In this document: positions 16,478-25,396 of the stretch, piece by piece | Layout: each line of letters starts with the position of its first letter | Position numbering within the stretch: the first letter of the stretch is position 1 | Assembly: GCA_949741915.1 (NCBI GenBank) | Contig: CATJOM010000048.1 | Location: 62,001 to 126,000 of the forward strand | Source of the DNA: an uncultured Candidatus Melainabacteria bacterium | Lineage (GTDB): Bacteria > Cyanobacteriota > Vampirovibrionia > Gastranaerophilales > Gastranaerophilaceae | Length of the DNA: 64,000 bases | Reading direction: 5' to 3' | Made by a program: the position numbers and the translations under genes | The notes under the pieces: model-generated | The model's database searches: none | What the model was told of the DNA's origin: nothing | The model's input: only the letters and a program-made list of their open reading frames with translations

Positions 16478-17476
16478 TTATTCCCATAATCTACATGCAA
16501 CCTTTGATGTATCCTTTTGGCGGTTAAGAGAGAATTTTTTGTTGCAGCAAATTTCTATCGTATACTTGCATCTTGGATGGTATGGGCAGCCCGAAACCGG
16601 CTTTGTTATTGGCGATGGAGCTCCTTTAATATTCTCTAGTTTCTTTCCTTTTACGGTAGGAAGCGCTGCAAGCAAATCCTTGGTATATGGGTGTTTCGGG
16701 TGTTTAAACAGCGTATTAGTTTCAGCCTCTTCTACAATTCTTCCCATATACATTATTGATACAAAATCAGCGTATTGTCTCACTATTCCTAGGTTATGGG
16801 TGATTAAAATTATTGACTTACCCCGTTTTTTAATGTCTGATAAAAGCTTTAAAATCTGTGCCTGAATCGTCACATCAAGCGCCGTTGTAGGCTCATCTGC
16901 TATTATCACATCCGCATTTGACGATAGGGCCATTGCAATAATAACTCTTTGTTTCATCCCCCCAGAAAGCTCATGTGGATAGGCTTTCAGCCTGTCTTTA
17001 GGATTTACAATCTCCACATCTTCAAGCGATTTCAGGGCAATATCATATGCCTCCTTTTTGGTCATTTTTCTATGGGCAAGTATTGTTTCAATCATCTGGC
17101 TTTCTATTGTATAGAGCGGGTTTAGGGATGTCATAGGGTCTTGGGGAATTAATGCAATTTTTTGTCCTCTAACGCGTCTCAAATCCTTCTCTTTAAGCTC
17201 TAAAAGGTTTGTTTCGCCAAATAAAATTTTACCGGAGGTAATTTTTGAATTTTTAGGCAAAAGTTTTATAATACTCATTACCGTGGCTGATTTCCCACAG
17301 CCTGATTCGCCCACTATGGCATGCATTTGCCCCTTTGTGAAGTTAAAATTTACATTATACACAGCCTGATAAAATTTTTCATCAATATCAAAGCCAAGAG
17401 ACAAATTTTTTATTTCAAGAATATTATTACAACTTTGCATAGCCTGCATTATAGCATATTTTAGGGCCGTTTTCAC
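16478..17476 (-). CDS. Peptide/nickel-type ABC transporter ATP-binding protein (OppD/DppD family)
   Basis: 332 residues. Walker A GESGCGKSAT, Q-loop IPQDPMTSLNPL, signature LSGGMKQRV, Walker B VIIADEPTTALDV and switch His in ITHNLG are all intact. The C-terminal oligo_HPY extension with CPYHPRCKYTIEICC is diagnostic of OppD/DppD subunits and may bind an Fe-S cluster. It would energise uptake of oligopeptides or dipeptides. The first codon is GTG; an ATG nine codons later is equally possible. No permease, binding protein or OppF lies nearby, so it must pair with subunits encoded elsewhere. Confidence 0.9.
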   Translation of the reverse strand: MKTALKYAIMQAMQSCNNILEIKNLSLGFDIDEKFYQAVYNVNFNFTKGQMHAIVGESGCGKSATVMSIIKLLPKNSKITSGKILFGETNLLELKEKDLRRVRGQKIALIPQDPMTSLNPLYTIESQMIETILAHRKMTKKEAYDIALKSLEDVEIVNPKDRLKAYPHELSGGMKQRVIIAMALSSNADVIIADEPTTALDVTIQAQILKLLSDIKKRGKSIILITHNLGIVRQYADFVSIMYMGRIVEEAETNTLFKHPKHPYTKDLLAALPTVKGKKLENIKGAPSPITKPVSGCPYHPRCKYTIEICCNKKFSLNRQKDTSKVACRLWE

Positions 17477-17670
17477 TATCCTTTTTATGACTTTTCGGGG
17501 GATATTTATTTTGGCAGGAAACAGGGTGTTTTGGGTGCATTGATTAATATTGCTTAAAGCCCTGCAGAGAGAGGAATTTATGTGTGTTGAACTATTGAAG
17601 CAGTAAGGCGCAATTTTTTATATGTTTGGGTTTTTATAAATATATATAGGAAATTTGGGAAGTAATTTTA

Positions 17671-18084
17671 GTGCCAGATGTTGATTTAAGCCCCTTAAAC
17701 AGGCAATTTATAGATAATAAACAGGCTAATAAGCAATTAGGACAAGGAATTTCCAATAATGTGACGCCTGATATTCAGAATTTACGACATAAACAAGATT
17801 TAAATGCGGCTCAAATCCCTGCTACTCTTCATAATAACGCCGCAATGCCAATAAATAATGCTTCAAAACAGCCTGTAAATCAAGGATTTAAGCCTGCACC
17901 TTCGGATACTTTTGAAAATGCCGGCAAGGACAGCGCGCCAAAAGATAATAAAAAGAAAATTATCATAGGCGGTGCAATTGCCGCTGCTGTTGTGCTTATC
18001 GGCGGTTTTTTCCTTGCAAGGAACGGTAAATTAGGGCAAAGGCTGCAGGAATTTACTAACGGTTTGTTTAAGAAAAGCGGCTAG
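17671..18084 (+). CDS. Membrane-anchor protein, probably the 5' half of an amber-interrupted gene
   Basis: 137 residues from a GTG with GGGAA upstream. Residues 1-90 are Asn/Gln/Pro-rich and end in APSDTFENAGKDS, then Lys-rich KDNKKK and one membrane segment (IIIGGAIAAAVVLIGGFFLA). The last residues, RNGKLGQRLQEFTNGLFKKSG, stop at TAG (18082-18084). The same frame stays open after TAG into the next coding region with no other stop. Either this is a tail-anchored small protein, or a nonsense mutation split a 500-residue membrane-anchored protein. Confidence 0.55.
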   Translation: MPDVDLSPLNRQFIDNKQANKQLGQGISNNVTPDIQNLRHKQDLNAAQIPATLHNNAAMPINNASKQPVNQGFKPAPSDTFENAGKDSAPKDNKKKIIIGGAIAAAVVLIGGFFLARNGKLGQRLQEFTNGLFKKSG

Positions 18085-18141
18085 ACAAACCCAACTGCCA
18101 AATGTACTAATGGTGCCGAAGGTGCAGGGGAGGGTGCCAGA

Positions 18142-19173
18142 ATGCCCGATAATAAAGCTGTAGCAGGTGACGGCGCCGTAAAACCTGAACCTGTAAATGT
18201 TTTAGAGGAAGAGAGTATAGTAAATAATACCGGTAAAAATGCATTAAAATCCTCTGATAACGGGGCATCCGGAGCTCTTAATAAGGAAGAGACTTCAGCC
18301 TTGGTAAATACTGATAAGGATAAACCTTTGGAGGAAACAGAAACTTTAACAAAGGGAACAGCATCAGAGGAATCTGCCTTGGCTGAAACCGTGATATATA
18401 AAATTGATGGTGATAAAAAGGTTAAATTAAATAGCAACGGAAAAGCGTTTTATGGTTGCGGCGGAATTGCTCACAAAGATGGTAATTATGTAAGTCATGG
18501 ATTAAAGCCAATGCCGGTTGTGTATCTTAAAGATGGCAAATTTCTTGAAAATGCAGATAGAAAGCCTTTTATAGGAATAATGGAGTACACCGGCAAAGAT
18601 GGCACATTGATTCAAAATCATTACAATGGTGACGGAAGACTGTATCGTGTTGTATCCGGCCCATCGAAAGCAGCTGATTATTCGTATCTTCGTAAAGAAG
18701 AAGACGGTGGGATGTCATTAGGCAAGGGGCCTTTATATAAAATTAGAAAAACTGATGGAGGTAAAAATCTTTCGGTATTATCATTCGATACGAAAAATAA
18801 TAGTATTTCATACCGGGATAACCTTAATGAGACGGAAACATTCACTATAAAAAATGATAATTATTTGCAGGTTTGCAAATATGACGAGAATGCGAGACTT
18901 ATTACCGAGGTTAAATTAGTCGATTTAAATGGTGAAAAGCTTGTACAGACCGGCGTTTTGGATGAAGGCTTAAAAATGGATATTCCAGGATATGAAAATG
19001 GTGCAATTGTAGTAGAAAAGGGTGATAAAAAATATTTATTTCCATCATCCGAAGAAATGTACGATAAGTGCACGGGGCAAACTATACAGGATGTTGTATA
19101 TACCCAAAGGGATGAAAAATATATACAGCCAATTGTGCAAGAAGAAATCGCATCTGTAATAAAAAAAGAATAG
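18142..19173 (+). CDS. Unknown soluble domain, in frame with the preceding anchor gene
   Basis: 343 residues. An acidic, Thr/Glu-rich start (to about 80) is followed by a beta-rich region of repeated short strands and turns (KIDGDKKVKLNSNGKAFYGC, MEYTGKDGTLIQNHYNGDG, VCKYDENARLITEVKLVDLN). No family was recognised. There is no signal peptide, so on its own it would be cytoplasmic. Fused to the upstream anchor it would be an extracellular domain. GGGGAGG lies 8 bases before the ATG and could allow restart after the upstream TAG. The end of the gene is normal. Confidence 0.6.
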   Translation: MPDNKAVAGDGAVKPEPVNVLEEESIVNNTGKNALKSSDNGASGALNKEETSALVNTDKDKPLEETETLTKGTASEESALAETVIYKIDGDKKVKLNSNGKAFYGCGGIAHKDGNYVSHGLKPMPVVYLKDGKFLENADRKPFIGIMEYTGKDGTLIQNHYNGDGRLYRVVSGPSKAADYSYLRKEEDGGMSLGKGPLYKIRKTDGGKNLSVLSFDTKNNSISYRDNLNETETFTIKNDNYLQVCKYDENARLITEVKLVDLNGEKLVQTGVLDEGLKMDIPGYENGAIVVEKGDKKYLFPSSEEMYDKCTGQTIQDVVYTQRDEKYIQPIVQEEIASVIKKE

Positions 19174-19207
19174 TTTTATATTTATAGCGCAGCTGCGGTC
19201 AATTTTA

Positions 19208-20209
19208 TTATTTTGTCATCATATTTTGAATCATTTTGAGGTAGTGTTTTCTGATATCATTTAAAGCCTTTATATAGAGGGCTTTTTCGGTGTTTTCTTT
19301 TTTCCATTCAATGTAGGCGCAGCCATTGGGCAGGTTTTCAAGTGGCGTATCTGGGAAGTTCCTGCATACAGAGGGCCTTTTTGTATATATCGGGCAAAAA
19401 TACGCGCCGTTTAAGGTTTTTACCTTATTGCAGCGGTAAAAATAGCAGAGCTCATCCGCACAACAGGACTGTCCATCATTTTGCTGGCTATCAGCAAAAT
19501 TGCTTTCTGCACAATTATCTAATCCAGGCTGTTGGCTATCTTGTGCATTGGATTGCAAGTCACAATGCAGATTATTTTGCCTGTGATTTTGGGGGCTTGC
19601 CAGCCCATCATCCTGAAAGCCATTTTGAAGATTATTTGCGGAGCATGGCTGCAAATTCAAAGCAGGATAAAACCCAAAAACCTCATCCGGCAGTAAATTA
19701 TTTGGATATGGTTCAAAGACTTCAAGAAAACTCTTTGCCGTAATGTCACCATTCTTGGCCTTGTCCAGCAGTGTTTTATGGTCAAATTCACTCACAGCAA
19801 GCTTGCAGCATTTGCCACACTGTTTGCATTTTACCTTGCCAAATGCCTGTCTTATCTCTTTTTCTTTTTTTATGATTTCTTTTTTTAAATCGTTGTCAAG
19901 GTAATAGCGAAATTCCTTGATATTCTTGGAATTCAGGAGTTTATTATCAATTTTTTGTTTGCATTCTAAAAATATCCGCCTATAGTTTTTTAAAACAATT
20001 TCAGAACTTAGAGAGGTATCTGCCCCTCTATCACTGCTTTCCTGCTGATTATCATAAGACAGATTATCAAATGCCTTGGTGAGATAATAATTTCCCTTAC
20101 CACGCTTCAAAACCAAGGTTTCAGAATTTGACACATCATCCCCGCTGTCGGTATCTGCAGGCATTTTCGGACTTTCAGTGAAATTTATATATTTTTCAAA
20201 ATGGGTCAA
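19208..20209 (-). CDS. YkgJ-family cysteine-cluster protein with Asn/Gln-rich insertion
   Basis: 333 residues. The family core is visible as CKQCGKCCKLAVSEFD (about residue 133) and, near the end, YFCPIYTKRPSVCRNFP. These cysteines form the putative metal (Zn/Fe) site of the YkgJ/UPF0153 family, whose function is unsettled. Between them is an insertion of about 75 residues rich in Gln, Asn, Asp and Cys (NNLQNGFQDD, NAQDSQQPG). It is unlike the compact family and may be a flexible loop. The N-terminal 100 residues are helical and charged. The gene starts 3 bases after the preceding activase-like gene, so they are co-transcribed. Confidence 0.75.
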   Translation of the reverse strand: MTHFEKYINFTESPKMPADTDSGDDVSNSETLVLKRGKGNYYLTKAFDNLSYDNQQESSDRGADTSLSSEIVLKNYRRIFLECKQKIDNKLLNSKNIKEFRYYLDNDLKKEIIKKEKEIRQAFGKVKCKQCGKCCKLAVSEFDHKTLLDKAKNGDITAKSFLEVFEPYPNNLLPDEVFGFYPALNLQPCSANNLQNGFQDDGLASPQNHRQNNLHCDLQSNAQDSQQPGLDNCAESNFADSQQNDGQSCCADELCYFYRCNKVKTLNGAYFCPIYTKRPSVCRNFPDTPLENLPNGCAYIEWKKENTEKALYIKALNDIRKHYLKMIQNMMTK

Positions 20210-20212
20210 AAC

Positions 20213-21394
20213 TTACACGCCGGCCTTTTCTTTGGCATTATCCTTGTCGCTTTTATCAGCCTCCAAAGTTTTATTTTGTAGTTTATTTTTCATCTTTTTT
20301 CTGCGCATTAAATCTACAAAAGCTTCAAGCCTTGTTAAATAACCGGCTTTGCCCGTCTGCTCATCCATAATGAGAGAAAGAATCGGCAAGTCAACATCTT
20401 CGCGCATTTTTGGAAATATGTTTTGCGACATAATTTCAGGCATACAGGTGAATGGAGAAACATGTATAAGCCCATCTGTACCACGTTCTTCAGCATACAT
20501 TACATCTGAAATACACTCAAGGGCATCACCCCCGATATCACGCATCAAATATGGCTTTGCCATTCTAAAAGCACGCTCCAGATGAGTTTCACCTTTTTTG
20601 CACATTTTTGGAATAATAGCATCCCTTAAAAAACCTGAAACAGTAAGGCTTCGCCTTGTCTGCACGCCCATTTTTCCAAGCTCTCTTTCGATATTCTGGT
20701 TTGAAAACCTATCAAGAACAAGAAATATTTCACCAGTTAAATCAACATGGAGAACTTCTTTATTCGCATCAATTTTGACATTAGAGATTTCTTTCAGGCC
20801 AATTTTTAGAGCCTTTTTTAATTCTTTTGTTGTATCAGCATCAGAAACAAGTTTTAAGGCCTTATTAAATGCTTTTTCAGAATCACCAGAATTTATCTCA
20901 CGCGCCCTGTGGTAAGATAAAAATTTTTCAAGTTCATCAATGGCAAAAACCTTTCTCACCGCTATATTTATAGCCCTTATGATGGGTATAGGATTTTTTG
21001 TGCCAGTGAGTTCAGTTAAAAAGCGATACATCCCCTTGAAACCATCATAAAGGCTGAGTTCAATGTAATTTGCATCATAGCCAAGGTCTTTAAGTACATT
21101 TTTTATACTTTTTCCGTATTCACCAAGCCTGCAAATACCAGGAGATGTTATCATAGCAACATAATCAGCCCCGCCTTCAATGGCTTCAATGAAATTTCCA
21201 AGAATTAATTTATATGGCAGGCAAATAGCCTCAGGTGAATTTTTTGTGCCCAATGATAATGTTCTTTTGCTTGTATAAGGAGGAATAAAGGGCTCAATAC
21301 CCATTTTTTTAAGCGCTGCAGCCCAGGCTATTGAAATAGTTCCCATATGCGGGAATGCAACCTTCATTTTCTTTTCTTCAGTTTTTTTGTCCAT
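20213..21394 (-). CDS. CoA-dehydratase-activase-related protein (2-hydroxyglutaryl-CoA dehydratase/COG3580-like)
   Basis: 393 residues from the ATG at 21392-21394, which has GAAGAGG upstream; a GTG 33 bases earlier is less likely. The N-terminal VAFPHMGTISIAWAAALKK and the cysteines in SPEAICLPYK and SPGICRLGEYG are typical of the DUF2229 half of activase-like proteins, which bind a [4Fe-4S] cluster. The C-terminal half has VSPFTCMPEIM, a further likely cluster ligand. Relatives work with an ATPase component to pass electrons to dehydratases or reductases. That ATPase half is not adjacent. The neighbouring YkgJ-type gene (3-base gap) is also a Cys-cluster protein. Confidence 0.75.
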   Translation of the reverse strand: MDKKTEEKKMKVAFPHMGTISIAWAAALKKMGIEPFIPPYTSKRTLSLGTKNSPEAICLPYKLILGNFIEAIEGGADYVAMITSPGICRLGEYGKSIKNVLKDLGYDANYIELSLYDGFKGMYRFLTELTGTKNPIPIIRAINIAVRKVFAIDELEKFLSYHRAREINSGDSEKAFNKALKLVSDADTTKELKKALKIGLKEISNVKIDANKEVLHVDLTGEIFLVLDRFSNQNIERELGKMGVQTRRSLTVSGFLRDAIIPKMCKKGETHLERAFRMAKPYLMRDIGGDALECISDVMYAEERGTDGLIHVSPFTCMPEIMSQNIFPKMREDVDLPILSLIMDEQTGKAGYLTRLEAFVDLMRRKKMKNKLQNKTLEADKSDKDNAKEKAGV

Positions 21395-21559
21395 TAAAAA
21401 ATCCTCTTCCACTAAGCCTATTGTCACACAAACAAATTATTTATATATTCAATTGTAATTCTTTGTTACAATTTTGGAGCGAGTTTTAGCATAAATGCCA
21501 AGCATCAGGTGCACTTTATTTCATTGCTTATACAACAAATAAAGATTAAAAAATAAAAA

Positions 21560-21590
21560 ACACCACCTGGCATTAAACCTTGGATGGTGT
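21560..21590 (-). terminator. Terminator of the pil operon
   Basis: On the - strand ACACCATCC pairs with GGTGGTGT (one bulge) and is followed by TTTTTTATT, just beyond the pilC stop codon. Confidence 0.8.
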
Positions 21591-21613
21591 CTTTTATTTG
21601 TATATTTTTTGTT

Positions 21614-22831
21614 TTATTGCTGATACGCTGCAAATAGAGGCATATATAATGACAACGCGAGGAATAAAACTACAAAACCAATGAATATCAATAATGCAGG
21701 CTCAACAAGTTTTGTAAATTTATCAATAATATCATCGAGTTTTCTGTCAATAAATGTTGTACAATGATATAACATTTCGCCTAAACGACCTGATTGCTCA
21801 CCTGTTGCAATCATAAACAACATCATATTTGGTATCTGTTTTGTACTTCTTAATGCAATAGAAAGATGAATACCTTGTTGCACCTTGGCAGCTGCACCTA
21901 AAATGGCCTGCTTCAAGACAACATTATCCATAGTTAAGTTTGAAAGATACAAACAATCAACAACAGGAATACCAGCATCATATGCAACCTGTAAAACCGC
22001 AAGAAAGTTTGAATAGTTAGCATATCTCATCAAATCTGAGAGAAGAGGTACTTTTAATATGTATCTGTCTACAACTTTTCTTGAAGCTTCTGTTGTAAAT
22101 ATTTTTCTGATACCATAGGCAATTACACCGACACCAATAATTAATACATACCAGAATTTTCGCATAAAGGTTCCAAGCTCAATACAAACCTTTGTAGCCC
22201 AAGGTAAATCACGGCCAAGATTGTCAAACATTGCAGAAAATGCTGGGAATACAAACATTAACATGATTGTTACAACAACAGCAGCCAAAACAAGTACAAA
22301 TGCAGGATAAATAAGTGCACCAATTACCTTGCCTTTAATGGCATCCTGTTTTTTCAATAATTCCAACATTCTGGCAAGAGTTTTATCCAATTCTCCGGAA
22401 TCTTCACCGGCTTTTACCAAGCCGACATAAACTCTGCCAAACAAGCTTCTGTATTTTTCAAGAGTCTCAGCAAGTGTGGAACCTGCAATAATCTGTCTTC
22501 TTAATTCATAAGCAATATCCCTGATTGCTGTTGTCTCTGCGTTATTTTCCATAAACACAAGAGTTTCAATAATAGGAATACCTGTTGCCGTTAATATCTG
22601 CAAGGTTGAAGTAAATTCAATCTTGTCTTTTAAAGACATAGGTTTCAGGTTTGCTTTTGCAAGTTTAATAACCTGCTCAGAAGCATTTTTATTTGATTCA
22701 TCAATGATTTTTGTAGGCAAAAGACCAATTTTCTTTATACCCTCACGGGCAGATTTAATGTCATCAGCTTCAATCTTGCCTCTAACAATTGTTTTATTAT
22801 TTTTTAACGCTATATATGCAAATAAGGGCAT
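21614..22831 (-). CDS. pilC: Type IV pilus/type II secretion inner-membrane platform protein (PilC/GspF)
   Basis: 405 residues, standard length. Starts MPLFAYIALKNNKTIVRGKI. Two repeats of the T2SSF fold, with three membrane segments (near 170-195, 220-240 and 375-400). Conserved motifs are FTSTLQILTATGIPI, VKAGEDSGELDKTLARM in the first repeat and IATGEQSGRLGEML in the second. It forms the membrane platform on which the PilB ATPase turns to assemble pilins. Its ATG overlaps the pilB stop (TAATG), so the two are translationally coupled. A terminator follows. Confidence 0.95.
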   Translation of the reverse strand: MPLFAYIALKNNKTIVRGKIEADDIKSAREGIKKIGLLPTKIIDESNKNASEQVIKLAKANLKPMSLKDKIEFTSTLQILTATGIPIIETLVFMENNAETTAIRDIAYELRRQIIAGSTLAETLEKYRSLFGRVYVGLVKAGEDSGELDKTLARMLELLKKQDAIKGKVIGALIYPAFVLVLAAVVVTIMLMFVFPAFSAMFDNLGRDLPWATKVCIELGTFMRKFWYVLIIGVGVIAYGIRKIFTTEASRKVVDRYILKVPLLSDLMRYANYSNFLAVLQVAYDAGIPVVDCLYLSNLTMDNVVLKQAILGAAAKVQQGIHLSIALRSTKQIPNMMLFMIATGEQSGRLGEMLYHCTTFIDRKLDDIIDKFTKLVEPALLIFIGFVVLFLALSLYMPLFAAYQQ

Positions 22832-25290
22832 TATTCACCAGCCAATCCTAAAATTCTAACAAATTCATCAACCGAAGTTATACCATTTTTAATGTGCTCA
22901 AAACAAGCTTTATGAAGTGTTTTCATACCATGTTTTACGGCATACTCTTCAATTTCAACATCGTGGGCACGCTGCGCAATAAGTTTCTTAAGGTCATTGT
23001 TAACAACCAAAACTTCAAGCACTGCTGTTCTGCCCTTGTATCCAGTGTTGTTACAGAATTCGCAGCCTTTGGCTTTAAATATTTTCTGTTTCATAAATTC
23101 TTGTATTTCAATTGGATCAGTGAGCACTTTTTTAGCTTCCTCAAGGGTTGGAGTATAAGCCTGTTTGCACTCAGGGCACAGTTTCCTTACAAGCCTTTGA
23201 GCCAAAACTCCATTAAGAGTTGAAGATACTAAATAATCTTTTGCACCCATCTCAATAAGCCTTGTAACAGTAGCTGCAGCTGAGTTTGTGTGAACCGTAC
23301 TCAACACAAGGTGGCCTGTAAGAGAAGCAGAAATTGCAACTTCCAATGTCTCAAAGTCACGAATCTCACCAACAAGTATAATATCAGGGTCCTGCCTCAG
23401 TATTGCTCTCAAAGAAGATGCAAATGTAATACCAGCTTTAGGGTTGACTGCAGACTGGTTAACGCCTTCAAGTTTAATTTCTATAGGGTCCTCAATTGTT
23501 GTTATGTTAACATCTTCTTTATTTAAAGACCTCAAAAGAGCATACAGTGTTGTTGTTTTACCTGAACCCGTAGGCCCGGATGTCAACAAAATACCATTTG
23601 GTTCTGATATTAGATATTGAATCTTTTCTAAATCTTCCTTTGAAGCACCATCAATAACAATATTGTTATCACCTCTTGCTTCTGCAGAGGTTATAGCAGG
23701 AGCTAATACCCTGATTACCATCTTTTCTCTGCCGTTTACAGGAAGTGTATTAATACGGAAATCATACTGCATTTTTTTATATTTAATGGTAAAATTGCCA
23801 TCCTGTGCGCGTCTGTGCTCTGCAATATTCATACGCGCCAATACTTTAAAGCGGGAAATTACAGCGCTTTCTACCTTTTGTGGAATTTTTAAAACTTCTT
23901 TGAGGGCACCGTCAACCCTATACCTTACAACATAGCCATCAGTTCTAGGTTCAATATGAATATCTGATGCTTTTTGGTCAATTGCAGAAGTAATAATCTT
24001 ATTAGCAAATTTAGATACAGTACCAGTTGTATCCTGTATTTCTCTTTCAACTTGCTCCCAAAGAGTGTCTTCATTGGTAACGTCAGATTTTTCTCTTTCT
24101 ATCTGCTCTAAAATTCTGTCAGTTTCTTGCTTGTCTGTATGATAATAGGTTTGCACGAAATTTTCATACTCATAATGAGTAATCATCATAATCGTAGGCT
24201 TCAAGCCTGTTTGATATACGATTTCATCAATAACCTTTACATCTTTAGGGTTTACCATGCCAACAACAAGCGTTTTATCTGTCATGGAAAGCGGGATAAC
24301 ACGGTTTACTTTAACGAAATCCTCAGGAAGAACTGATATGGCAGTAGGAAGAGCCTTTAGTTGATCTGCAGAAGCAAGCTTCAATCCCATCTGGGCGCCT
24401 AGAGCTTCCTTTAATTGTTTAATTGTAACAAAGCCAAGTTTAACAAGAACAGAACCCAGTGGCACATCTAAAACTTTGGCCTCGGCAAGTGCAATAGTTA
24501 ATTGCTTGTCGCTTAAAAGCCCCTCTTCCATTAGAATCTCACCAATTCTTTTTGTTTTAGGAGATTTTACAGCACTTATAGGCTTAACATATTTCTTTGA
24601 AGCCTGAGCGCTGGCAGCTTGTCTTGCCGCAGATTTTATCGTATTTCTCTTGGATGCATTTACAACTTCAGGATTTATTGCATCATCTTCATCATCTTCA
24701 ATTGTTAAATCAATATCATCACCCAATAACCTTGGCTGCACAATGGTTTTCGCCCTTTGTGCCTTTGGATTTGATGGACTAACCTGCACAGCAGAAGATT
24801 GTGCTGCTTTAGAAGCATCCATTGATACATTAACCTCTTCAAGCTTATCCAGTCCAACAGAAGAAGTATCTAATTTATTAACAGCAGCGTTTTCTTTAGT
24901 AGAAGATGGTGCTGCATTAACAGCAACCGGAACAGGATTTTCAACGCTCCCAATATCAGGAAGAGCATCGAGCGCCATTAAATCCTCAGCAGGGGCTGCA
25001 CTTAGTTTCACATTTCCATATTTAGAATTAAAAATCTTTAAAAATTCGTCAAACAAAACATTAAAATTTGTTTCTGAAAGAAAAATAAATTCAATTCGGG
25101 CATCAAAAACAGATTTAATATATTCTGTAATTTTAGCCTTATCAGATGTCGCAGATACAGCTGCAAAAAAAGCGCCTCCCTGCATATTAATGGGGACAAA
25201 CGATAATTCCTTGGCTACAGCAAGCTCAAAATGGTTAGCATAATCAAAATTGATTTTATTTATAAGTTTAACTAATAATTCGTTTTTCAT
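22831..25290 (-). CDS. pilB: Type IV pilus/type II secretion assembly ATPase (PilB/GspE)
   Basis: 819 residues, longer than the usual 550-600. Residues 1-245 are an extension with no recognised domain, rich in Ala, Ser and Asp. Then an MshEN-type N-domain (KRIGEILMEEGLLSDKQLTIALAEA split as normal), and the ATPase with Walker A TSGPTGSGKTTTL, Asp box TTIEDPIE, Walker B IILVGEIRDFETL and the His box LSTVHTNSAA. A zinc site CPEC...CEFC follows. The enzyme powers pilus extension or secretion. Operon with the secretin upstream and pilC downstream; no PilT retraction ATPase is in the window. Confidence 0.95.
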   Translation of the reverse strand: MKNELLVKLINKINFDYANHFELAVAKELSFVPINMQGGAFFAAVSATSDKAKITEYIKSVFDARIEFIFLSETNFNVLFDEFLKIFNSKYGNVKLSAAPAEDLMALDALPDIGSVENPVPVAVNAAPSSTKENAAVNKLDTSSVGLDKLEEVNVSMDASKAAQSSAVQVSPSNPKAQRAKTIVQPRLLGDDIDLTIEDDEDDAINPEVVNASKRNTIKSAARQAASAQASKKYVKPISAVKSPKTKRIGEILMEEGLLSDKQLTIALAEAKVLDVPLGSVLVKLGFVTIKQLKEALGAQMGLKLASADQLKALPTAISVLPEDFVKVNRVIPLSMTDKTLVVGMVNPKDVKVIDEIVYQTGLKPTIMMITHYEYENFVQTYYHTDKQETDRILEQIEREKSDVTNEDTLWEQVEREIQDTTGTVSKFANKIITSAIDQKASDIHIEPRTDGYVVRYRVDGALKEVLKIPQKVESAVISRFKVLARMNIAEHRRAQDGNFTIKYKKMQYDFRINTLPVNGREKMVIRVLAPAITSAEARGDNNIVIDGASKEDLEKIQYLISEPNGILLTSGPTGSGKTTTLYALLRSLNKEDVNITTIEDPIEIKLEGVNQSAVNPKAGITFASSLRAILRQDPDIILVGEIRDFETLEVAISASLTGHLVLSTVHTNSAAATVTRLIEMGAKDYLVSSTLNGVLAQRLVRKLCPECKQAYTPTLEEAKKVLTDPIEIQEFMKQKIFKAKGCEFCNNTGYKGRTAVLEVLVVNNDLKKLIAQRAHDVEIEEYAVKHGMKTLHKACFEHIKNGITSVDEFVRILGLAGE

Positions 25291-25345
25291 AAGTTTCTAT
25301 CTGACTTTGTACTTCTATCCGTAATGTATTTTAACTTTATTATTT

Positions 25346-25379
25346 GGCTGGCAGGGCTTTTTAAAGAACCCTGCCATCC
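25346..25379 (-). other. Intercistronic hairpin between secretin and pilB genes
   Basis: GGCTGGCAGGG (25346-25356) pairs with CCCTGCCATCC after a 12-base loop. On the - strand no T-run follows, so it is more likely a processing, stability or partial-termination element inside the operon than a full terminator. Confidence 0.5.
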
Positions 25380-25396
25380 AACAACCTTTTTTTATT

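Noticed and set aside
17671-19173. Amber (TAG) reassigned as an amino acid
   Set aside because: rpsB, ruvC and glmS end in TAG at their family-typical ends, so TAG is read as stop.
19342-19743. 133-codon + strand frame inside the YkgJ-type gene
   Set aside because: It lies antisense to a gene with clear cysteine motifs and has no promoter or ribosome-binding site of its own.
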